DNA of 64,000 bases from Manduca sexta (lineage: Eukaryota; Arthropoda; Insecta; Lepidoptera; Sphingidae), in NCBI RefSeq assembly GCF_014839805.1, contig NC_051140.1:11987826-12051825 (forward strand). Reading direction: 5' to 3'. Below the pieces are notes generated by a model. That model was not told where the DNA came from. It made no database searches and was given only the letters and a program-made list of their open reading frames with translations. Of the stretch, positions 11,308-23,316 are shown one piece after another. Within the stretch, counting starts at the first letter, position 1; every line of letters begins with the position of its first letter. A program made the translations under genes and the position numbers.

Positions 11308-14300
11308 ATGCCGAACATTAATAATCTCCCTATTACTAATGGTAAGTACTGCCTGCATTTGATTAAATATTAAGTGATTCATGCAAATCAATTTAACAAA
11401 AATGATATCTATGTGTTTCATTTTAAAGTTTTTCTTAAAGTTAGCTTACATTTCTGTTAACCCGACGACATTCATTCCATCTGGCGTGGCCATCAATTGT
11501 CTACTTTTAATAAGACCTATCAAGAATGAGCACAAATTCTGCAGATGTCATAAAGAATATAAATTAACCTATTTAAACTACAACAATGACAAGTTTAAAC
11601 CCGCATTTTCCAGCAGAACATTAACAATTTGATATGTGGCAAATTTTTTACTATTTATGAATGTTTGCATATTTTTACTACCTCTTTCAATATCTTATTG
11701 TTATGCCAAGTTATATTGGTCAATAAAAGACTAGATTATTTCTATTTGTACACAACAAAAAAATTAACATGTGCCATCTTTTGCATGCATTTTAATTCAG
11801 CTACTAATATAACTGTTTTTTATGTTCTGTGTAATAGAGTAATTCACATAATAGTGTACAATTTGTTTAAATAAACACATTTCCAGTATTTACTAAAATA
11901 GACAAATTATTATGAAGTGCTTAAAATTTCAAGCAATGGAGTATTTGAAATTTAATTTAACATTTCATGTTGTACATAATGTATAAACTATTGATATCAC
12001 TTTAGTACATGATATACAAAGTCGACAAGTGCATGACATGTTTAATGCACTAGACTTATATAAAGAGGCCAAGTCCAATGAATCCAGACAATATGTACAT
12101 CATAGTTATAAAAAGTTAAATATTTTTTTTGTTGTATATATATAAAGACACATATATTAATTTAACCTAAAAAAAAAACATGTTTTTAAAATACTGCTAT
12201 TAAACAAGGATAATCAGCTTAACTATAAAAGATATTGGTAACTAAATATCATATTAAAATTTTAGATGTAACATTGTGCAATTGAAAGCAATATTTTATC
12301 AATATTGATATTGTATTAAAATACAATTATGTATTTTCTATACCAGTCTAGCAAAGGGTTTAATATTAAAATATTTTATAGTGCCTATTACTTTCTAACA
12401 TAATATTGTTCCCAACCTCAACATCCTCCTCAATTAACACAATTCTATGACCTTATATTTTTGTTGATACATCTTAGTTGGGTCTGAATATTTTAAATTT
12501 TTTTTTTTAAATTTCAAACATTTTTATGTGTGTATTCAATGGTCAGATCCTGTTGGAAATATGTATTACTGCCCAACGATGGACACAACAAATACCTAAA
12601 GCCAGCAAAAAAAAATCACTTTTTTGGTCTTAGTTTAATTATAATTTGTCACTCTCTTAATAAAATGATCTATTCCAAAATTGGTAATTTGTGGGAATCA
12701 TTAAAAAACTCATTTCTGTTTGAGACTTTTTTCAAGTTCCTATATAATTGTCCTTGTTAAAGATAAGTCAAAAATTAAACCTATAGCATGAAAAAAAAGG
12801 AAAAATAAAAAAAAACGCAAACAGAAATGAGATTTTGGATGATACCCACAAATTAAGAATTTTGGAATAGGTCATTATTTATTAGAGAGTGTTGTATCTA
12901 ATATTAAACGAAGTCTTGAATTTTTCCCTGACACTATTTTTGGCTGTATTTATTTTTAATTGTGTATACAGACTTGTGTTTTTTAATATAGTTACAGTAT
13001 ATTATGTTTTAATAGTGAGTTGAAATAAGCAACAATATTGTAACTTACGGCACCATTAATGAAATATTGTGCCGAGCAAATATTTTTCAAGAGATAAAAT
13101 TCTTTATGCCTTCTGAAATTTATGAAATATTGTAATATAATCACTTCACATGATATTTAATTATCTGTTGTTTTTATAAACTAAAAAAATATATAAATAA
13201 ATTTTGGTGAAAAGAAATCTTTTCATACAATATAACAAATAAAATCGTCCTGAATTATAAATTCTCACTGCAGGGTACATGCCTCCTGCCTAGGTCTCAA
13301 TGCCACCGGATCTTGGACCTAGGCACATAGGCAAAGGATGGGAACACCGTAGGTTTTTAGTCAGTAAAAGTCTGACACGCCCTCCCGCCCATCCCAAGGC
13401 GGGAGATAGTCAACTGATGATTTACCTACGTAAAAAAAAAAAAAAAATGGGTACATGCCTCCTCTACTAATAAGAGGGTGTAGGTCACTATGCTGTCCTT
13501 GTCTTCAATCATTTTATGTCTATATTGAAATTGTTTTAAAGTAGACATCAAATGATTAACTTAGCGGGCACAATAATATTATCAAGAAACAAAGGTATTT
13601 TCCATGACTATATGTATAAAGATTTTGTGGCCCAAGACCTTCTACTCCATCATCACAAGCTATGACTTATTCACCCTTACTCTTATGCTTTATAAAATAA
13701 ATAAGGTGTAACTTTTACAATTTGAATTTCTTACTATTTTGGCCAATCATTTATTACTTTGTTTTAAAACATGTTGGTCACAGAAATTTGCAAGAAAATT
13801 TATAATATATATTTGCCAAAGACTGTTTTAGTTTATCCTCTAGAAAACAACAGTAAAATTACTTCTTATAATTATTCAAAGCACAACCTAGAGGTTTACC
13901 TTATTGCGTGAAGAACTTTGTAAGGCTTGCTTTGGGATTTCCTTGTGAATACAATAAAAGACTATTACAGAAATATTTTCCTCATAATTCTTAAATGCAC
14001 TTCCATAATATTATCTATTTAAAAAAAACTAGAATGCAACAGTAAAATACCTTGTTTGACAAATTTATGTGTGTCATAAGCATATGCGGAAAACTGTTTA
14101 TTTGGTTTAATATGATATAAATTTATGTTTACTCATAATTTAGTTTATATTTCGTGTATTAGTACTACTTATGTATACTACTACTTGTATGGGCGTGAAA
14201 TCTATATTCTATACTGTTATATAAAGCTGAAGATTTTGTTTGTTTGAACGTGCTAATCTCAGGAACTTCTAATTCGAGTTAAAAAAATCTTTTAGTGTTG

Positions 14301-17300
14301 GATAGCCCATTTATCGCGGTAAACTATAGTTTGGCTTTATAAAATCACGGCAAGAACAATAGGAGCGGAGCATGAATGAAGAATGTTGTAAATACGGGAA
14401 AAAATTATTTCCTTTGTGAGCCTATGCCACGTGCGCTGCGTACGGACATTATGACGAAATTATTCCTATTAAAAAGTTCTAAAAACTCACTACATAGTAT
14501 AAAACAAAGTCGCTTTTTCTGTCCTTATGTCCCTTTGTATGCTTAAATCTTTAAAACTACGCAACGGATTTTGATGCGGTTTTTTTTAATAGATAGAGTG
14601 ATTCAAGAGGAAGGTTTATTTGTATAATAACATGCATTAAATAGTGGAGAAATACTGTTATTTTGTTATGTTATACCCGTGCGAAGCCAGAGCGGGCCGC
14701 TATGTTTTTATATACAGCGTTCACAGTTTTTCTGTAGTGTTTTTAGTATCAGCATTGCACCCGTGCGAACCCGAGGCGGGTCGCTAGTATATTATAAAAC
14801 AAAGTCCCCCGCCGCATTTGTCTACCTGACTGAACGCAATAATCTCAAAAACTAGCCTACAGATTTCAATGAAATTTGGTATGGATATAGTTTGAGACTC
14901 TGAGAAGGATATAGGCTGCTTTCTATCCCGGAAAAATAAGAAGCGGGTTTTTTATCCCGGAAACATTATGAACGCCGAACGGTGCCGCAAACAAAAGGTA
15001 GAAAAGAATAAAAGTCAAATGCTTAATAGATTATGGATATGATCCGATTAAGTTGAAGTTGGTTTTATATCAATAAGATGAAATGATCGATAACAATTTC
15101 TGATAATGTTTTACTCTGGATCCACAATCGCGAGTGCGCCACGTGGAGTCCCGCGCACGAGGCGCGACAAGCAGAGGCTACACGAGACCTGCCCATCCAT
15201 TTCACCCCACAGTTTGCCGCTACGTCTACTACATATAAGATAGACGTGATTATAGCACTATGATTGCTGCGTTGTATGCTTACAAATATATCTATTTGCA
15301 TATCAACTAAATATAAGAAAGACAATATATACAAGGAAATTATTGTAAATGACGATGATACATCGCAACATGACAAAATAGCACATTGCGGCTGCACAAG
15401 TGTTGTTTTGAGGTGGTAGGTCTGTGCCCTTTGTGTCTCGCGTCTTTTGACGCCGATCATAACATCGACACCGAGTGGAGCGCGCTTGAGGCTAGGACAA
15501 GCGATCCATACTATTATACTCATTGCCTCGCCTCCTGGAGATTGTGAATGCTGGTAATAAGATGCCCAATGATTTAATATTCAAAGACGGCGCGGCGGTG
15601 TGACCTGCAGATCTCCGTAATAATAATAGCTAGAAATGTCTATAACAAACGGCTTATAGTCTAGTTATCAAAATTATGCGTGTACGCTATACAGTGTACG
15701 CCCATTAAACACAAATAAAATAAATATCGTGTCAAATTGTGAATCTCATCTGTTTATTTTTTACTAATAAGTAAATAAAATGATAAAATTATTTTGGAGT
15801 TTTTTTTTTGGCTCAGTAACTGGTGGCGCTTCAGTATTATCAAATATTTTTACTATTTGTTTCAGATGATTACGAGGTTATTGGTGAGGCCCAATGGCAA
15901 ATTTTGGAAAACAGTGGCGAGGAGCAAGTCATCAAAATATATGGTTTCCTCTTTTCAAAATTGCGCGCTGTTGTGTTTCACATAGTATGCGTCTTACTTT
16001 GTGGAATACCGTATTTTGCAATATCTTACTACCCAACTTGGCACCGATTCAAATACAAGAAATGCAGTTTGAAAACGGCTAAAGAAATCTGCAGTAAGTT
16101 AAACAATCTGCGCTTTTGTCATAGTTTTAAGAAATTAATTAGTACATTGTATTTTTTTTTTGATTGTAGTTACAGACACAGATGGATTGTTTGAAATTGA
16201 AAAGGTACAAGAAGTTGAGCTGAATCTCTCGAACCACCGCGAAAACAGACTAAGATATTTTGTTTACCAACACAGCCGCTTCATCTGGCTCCATGACCAA
16301 GGCGTATTTATCAATGTTCTGGCTCTCAATGAAAAACTTCCCATCAGTTTATTGATGGAAAATATGTCGGGGATTAATAAACGGCAGCAAACTGAATTGT
16401 GAGTATTATCATAAATATTTTGTGGCATTTTTTCTATGAACATGTTATAAGGAGCATCATTTTCTTCCAGAATCAAGCTGTATGACAAGAACTCAGTGGA
16501 GGTAGCCGTAAAAAGTTATTGGACCCTATTTGTAAACGAAGTTTTCAACCCATTCTATTTATTCCAAGTGTTTTCTATAATTCTCTGGTCCTTAGATGAA
16601 TATTATCAATATGCATCTTGTGTTCTGTTACTGTCGACTGCATCGTGTATTATGGCTCTATATCAAACAAAGCAGGTAAATGCACAATATTCTGTTTATG
16701 TTACTTATTTTAAGTTTAGTACTGTGGTTGAGTTAAGGGAAATATTGTCTAAGTATGTAATCTTTTGGCATCGCCTTCCCTGTCGATCAACTTCCCCAGG
16801 TTTTGTAAATAAGGTTAATCTGCAGGGGATAATGCTGTGGGAATACCATTGGTCAAAATATTTTTCGTAGTAAGCCTTTATTTCGTTCTGTGGAACTTCA
16901 TTGTATAGACAGCTTTGATGTTTCGTTTTGTACGGCCAAAATAAATCCCAATTTATCTGGCTTTATGAAGATAAACGGATTGGAACTTGGAGAAGTCCTC
17001 CAAGTTCCAAACCTCCTTCACTTCCATAAAAGTTGAGAACGCACAAACGATGTCTTTGCAACGTGACGATGACGTCATAAAATTAGTCTCATTTAAATTT
17101 GTTTAAGTACACTTGTACTAACACAATCGTGGTGAATAAGCGAATGAATGATCTTCGTTAGATGAGCATCAACCTGCACAACATGGCGGGCTCGACGAGC
17201 TCGTGCACGGTGACGGTGCTGCGGCCGGCGCGCAGCGGGCGCGAGGAGTGCGTGGTGAACGCGTGCCGCCTCGTGCCCGGCGACGTGCTGGTGCTGCCGC

Positions 17301-20300
17301 CCGACGGCTGCGTCATGCCGTGCGACGCGGTGCTGCTCACGGGCACGTGCATTGTCAACGAGAGCATGCTTACAGGTATTTAATTGTTTCAAAATAATAT
17401 TGTGCTTCCACAATTTGCTGACTAGGAAGAAGAAAATGGGAAATTCTTTAAAAAATTATACAAAGTGTAATTAAAATAAACGGAACATATTTGACTAATT
17501 ATAATATTGCAGGTGAAAGTGTCCCAGTGATGAAAGGCCCGCCGTGTATATCGCCAGAAATATACTCCACAGATGGTCACAAAAGACACACTCTGTTCGC
17601 CGGAACTCATGTCATACAAACTAGATTTTATGGGAACAACCAGGTACTTACATTTTTGTAGGCACTATATACCACCAGTTGCGGTCTTAACCGGCCCAAG
17701 ACTCCGGGCCGGAGCAACAAAAAATCCTCGATTTTAATAGTCTTGCAGGTGATTAGACGCTAAGGCAGCCTCTATATGCCAGTTGTTTCTAAAGCTTTCC
17801 TAAACTGAAAAAATATCTACCATTAAAAATAGACCTAAGATACTCTAGAAAACACTCATGTATCACAACCTACTACAAATTTTCTAAACGTCATTGGATG
17901 CGTGTTTCATAACTTATAAACTTTGCAGGTGTTAGCAAAAGTGGTGCGGACTGGTTTTTGCACTGCCAAAGGAGAGCTCATCAAAAGCATCTTGTTCCCA
18001 AAGAGGTTCGGGTTCCAATTTTACAAGGACGCTGTTAAATTTGTGGTTTTCTTGTTCTGCATCGCTGCGGTGGGCATGGCTTATTCCATCTGGCTGTATG
18101 TGTTGAGAGGGGTAAGTTGTTTATTTCTTAAGATGATTTGGGTTTAACGCCTCTGTTTTATGAACAGTCTAATAACGTAGATATGAAGAATATTATTTAT
18201 GATACAATACAAACTTATATATGAGTTGCGTTTAAACCTATTGCAATTTTTTTTATAACATTATGTCAGCAAGATGACGATTCTGAATTTGTTATTGAAT
18301 TACCAATCAACAAAGTGTATTGACTTTCGTGTTTCAAATATCGGCATTAATAGTATAATGATAAATGCTAAGTATACCTTATAATAACAATATTAAAATA
18401 AAATTATTTTTGGGATATTTCCGAAAAATAGTTTAGTTTTTTTAACGTCTAACATCCGCGTAAACATAAGAAATCATTATAACAATATTATTTTCTATTT
18501 TAGTCTGTTGTTCCCTCTCAAATGACGTAACTTATTTATTATGTATTCTCAGAAAAGTGAAACAAATATTCTGATTGAATCATGTAATTTCCATGAGGGT
18601 CACAATTTATCACGAACGCTCAGTTTTCATTACTAAATATGGTGGAAGATTCTTATTAAGTCAAGATAGACATATAATTTATATCATAAGCACATACTTT
18701 TAATCACGGCTCCCATATGAGTGTAAATGTTTGCAAACAGGAATTTCTTAGTTAATCATGCTAGCGTATATTTTTTACGGGAATATTTATTTAAGTTACA
18801 CAACTTTACATGTCCTATATGAAATGATAATTACGATAATTTTGTAATGTTACAGAGTGCCGTGGGAACTATAGTGCTGCGTACTTTGGACATCATCACG
18901 ATCGTAGTGCCGCCCGCTTTGCCGGCCGCCATGACAGCCGGCATAGTGTACAGTCAACAGCGTTTACGCAAAAATAGAATCTTCTGCGTGTCGCCACCAA
19001 GAATCATCATTTGCGGCAAGCTTCAAATCATGTGTTTTGATAAGGTAATATTATTTTATTGACTAACACTGCGCGTTGATTGGTTCGTTTATATATTAAA
19101 ACAAAATTGTCAGTTTTGTGTATGTGCATCTTTCCGACATAATATTTTAGAAGAAGTCATAAAATTTTCCTTTTGAATTTATGAGGAAAACAAAATGATA
19201 GATGCAATACCGGGGAACTCCTTTTTGATAACCAGTAGTGTATTAGTTTAAGCTACCTGCACATAATGCTAGCAATTTCCTTTTGCTTAATGTGGGGTAG
19301 AAACTCGAACTTCGACCAAAGTCAAACTATTAACATCATCATCACCATTGTATTTTACTTGCATTAAATGTAGGTACAAAATATGCAGCTAACGATAATG
19401 CACAATAGACTGCATTAATTACAAATTCAATTGCCTGAGTCTCAAACGTGTATATATTCTTTCAGACGGGTACTCTCACGGAAGACGGTCTGGATTTCTA
19501 TGCAGTAATACCATCTGAATCTAGCGAGGGTAGGTTCGGCCGGCGCGTGGTGGAAGTCTCGGCTTTGCCAGTAAAGAGTCCTCTGGTACAGGCGCTGGCG
19601 TCATGCCACTCCTTAACTAGCATTCAAGGACAATTGAAAGGCGATCCCCTTGACTTGAAGATGTTCGAATTCACACAATGGGTGAGTATAGTAAAATAAT
19701 CTATACTATTATATAAAGCTGAAGAGTTTGTTTGTTTGTTTGAACGCGCTAATCTCAGGAACTACCGGTCCAAACTGAAAAATTCTTTTTGCGTTGGATA
19801 GCCTTATGTTCGTGGAGTGCTATAGGCTATATATCATCACGCTATACCCAAGAGGAGCGGAGCAGTAATGCCTAATCTCAGGAACTACCGGTCCAAAATG
19901 AAAAATTATTTTTGCGTTGGATAGCCCTTTGTTCGTGTAGTGCTATAGGCTATATATCATCACGCTATACCCAATAGGAGCAGAGCAGTAATGGCTAATC
20001 TCAGGAACTACCGGTTCGAACTAAAAAATTCATTTTGTATTGGATAGCCCTTTGTTCGTGAAGTGCTATAGGCTATATATACATATCATCACGCTATGCC
20101 CAATAGGAGCGGAGCAGTAATCGCTAATCTCAGGAACTACCGGTTCGAACTGAAAAAATATTTTTGTGTTGGATAGCCCTTTGTTCCTGGAGTGCTATAG
20201 GTTATATATCGTCACGCTATGACCAATAGGAGCGGAGCAGTAATGAAACATGATGCAAAAACGGGGACAATTTATTAGTTTTGAGAGCTTCTGTTGCGTG

Positions 20301-23271
20301 CGCTGCGTAAACGGTTAAAGTTATGCAACAATAATGTATGACGGGATTGTTCCTCTTAAAGTTCTACAAAAATATATCATAAAACAAAGTCCCCCGCTGC
20401 ATCGGTCTGCCCGAACGTGTTAAACTCAAAAACTACCCAACGTATTAGGATAAAATTTGGTATGGAGACAGTTTGAGACCCTGGGAAGAACATAGGCTCC
20501 CGGGAAAATATATAGCGTGACTTTTATAACGGAAAACTTTAGCCCGAAAAACTTTATAACGCGGGCGGAGCCGCGGGCAAAAGCTAGTTATCTATATAGG
20601 TAAAGTAACTTTCTAGGTTTATAAACTATTATGGGCGCCGCCAAGATTAGTTTTAGGGAGTTGCTTCTGAACCTACGCACTATAATACATAATATCATTA
20701 AGTAGTTCTTTTTTTTTTATTCGAATTGGGATGGTTTTTGTAAATGCTTTATCATAAAAAACCGTTGTGGTATATAGTTCCGATTGTTGCGAAATATTTA
20801 TTCAGTGACTTATATAATTTGTGATTTATTTCTGGGCAGGAGGGTGGACATGCACCTACTTGCACCTCCCGGCGCCCATGAAACTATTTAAGAGTCCAAA
20901 TTAGTTTTTAAACATGTCGGTGAACTTGAACTAGTTATAACTTTAACATATTTTTGAATTCATCATGGTTATGCAATAGATATCATAAGACGACTGTTTA
21001 TACTGAGGAACACACATTCTATTTCAATCAGAACTATGTGTCACGATTCGATTTAGTGTTTTATCAAATGAGTCACATTGAAGAATCAGATAATATGATG
21101 CAAATATTTGTTCCGTCAGGTACTTGAGGAACCCGGTCCGGAAAACACGCGATATGATAATCTGACGCCGGCGATAGTGAAACCTGCCTCAACACAAGAT
21201 ACACCATTGGAAAACTTCAACGAATATGACCCATTCACAATGGAGATGCCATATGAGGTCTGATATTTTGGAATTTACACTTGCAGTGATAATATATAAA
21301 ATATGAAAAAAAAAACATTTTTCATTGTCAATATGCATGATATTCTGTATAATAATTAATAAAGTGACGAACTTGAGATGTCTCTCCTTTTTTTAAGTTG
21401 GCTAACAAGGTCTTTAAGTCATACACATCAGGCTCTAAATCAATTCCGATTGATAAATTGAACTTAAATGATTTTCCTTAGATTGGTCTACTGCGACGCT
21501 TCCATTTCTCTTCGTCGCAACAGTCGATGGGCGTCATCGCCAGGGTGCTCGGACAACCACAAATGGTGTATTTCGTAAAAGGTGCACCAGAAAAAGTAAG
21601 TTTGGGCGTACAGAATTTGAATTAGTATAAATAAATCAAAGTATTTATTTTATAACCTTTAAATTACCTATCTGATTTTAATTAAATTTATTAATTATAA
21701 TCATTTTTTTATGTATGTATAATATAACTTGGTGTGGGTATGGGAATCGTATACACAAAACCAATGACAGTACAATAGTATTACTTTTTTTTAAATAAAA
21801 TTTATTTTAAATAAAACCTTCCCTTCCAGTAGTAGAGGAGGCCCGTGCTCAACAGTGGGACAGTATATAATACAGGGATGATATTATTTATTATTATTAT
21901 TATAGGTTGCAGGTATGTGCACACCAGCGTCGTTGCCAGAAAACTTCAGTGCGGTACTAAATGAATACACGTCGAACGGTTACCGAGTGATCGGGCTCGC
22001 GCACAAGAAGCTCGACCGCAAGATGAAATGGGTCGACGCACAGCGGATCAAAAGGGAGACGATTGAGTGCGACATGGCATTTTTAGGATTTCTAGTCATG
22101 CAAAACAGCCTAAAACCTGAAACGACCCAAGTTATAAAGGAGCTTCACGATGCCAACATGAAACAAATTATGGTGACAGGTTTGTGATTTTTACTGAATC
22201 TAAAAATATCATTCATTTATTCCGTAGAATTAGTTCATTCAATTTATTTTCACGAATGCAAATGCGCGATATTATTTATCGATTATTAAGGGACACTATG
22301 GTGGGGGTATTACATTAATAAATTTATATTTTATACTTATTAATTGACAATAAACTTGTGAATGTCGATGTTGAGGTATCAATATTTGTCCCGTAACTAC
22401 AAATAGTTCATTACGTTATATACGTTAAAAATCCTGTAGCTCTGGCAAATTTTCAACTGTCAAATTACTTCGTCGAATAAAACAAATGAAAAATAAATTC
22501 ATTTTGCAGGAGACAACATTATGACCGCCATGTCGGTAGCACGCGGATGTTGCATGGTGGGACCAAATCAGAAAATTCTATTGATCACGGTTGGGCCACA
22601 GCAAGCTGAAGACACACAACCACCACTTGTAATGGAAGTAAGTATTAAAAATCCATTTAAATTAATTGCCTTTTTACTTTTATTCATATAACATTGCCGC
22701 CTTGGTGTCCAGTACGTTTTAAATAAGTATTTCTACCCGAAATCAAGATTACTCACTGCTTTAATGAATTGGTGGTAATATATTTAAATTTATTTTAGGT
22801 AGTGGGTGAAGGTGGGCCGCCAAAACATTCGATTGAATCGTATGTACTGGCGCTGGAAGGCAAGACATGGTCTGTACTAAGGACGCACTATGCGGAACTG
22901 ATGCCTATAATTTTAAAACGAGGTACAGTGCTATTCGTGTTATTGTATAAGATTGAAAATTACTACTTTGAAATGAATCTTAACAACTGCCTTTAGACAC
23001 TAGCGATATAAAAATTCTTAGTTCATAACAGAAAATGCAGTTGTACACAAAGTCGTTTGCGAAAGACAATTGTAAAATGATAAATGTTGTAACAGGCGTG
23101 GTGTACGGTCGGTTCGGGCCGGAGCAGAAGACGCAGCTGGTGACGGCGCTGCAGGCGGGCGGCCAGGTCGTGGGCATGTGCGGCGACGGCGCCAACGACT
23201 GCGGCGCGCTCAAGGCCGCGCACGTCGGCATCTCGCTCTCCGAGGCAGACGCCTCCGGTAACGCGCACGCG

Positions 23272-23316
<45 letters not shown>

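Noticed and set aside
15065..15523. 152-codon minus-strand ORF in ATP13A intron 1
   Set aside because: No recognisable domain, random-looking composition, no supporting splice or promoter context; it lies inside a plus-strand intron filled with repeats.
17093..17413. Arg/His/Ala-rich ORFs opposite or shifted to the ATP13A exon 17162-17375
   Set aside because: They are shadows of a GC-rich exon; the in-frame translation gives the P5 ATPase A-domain.
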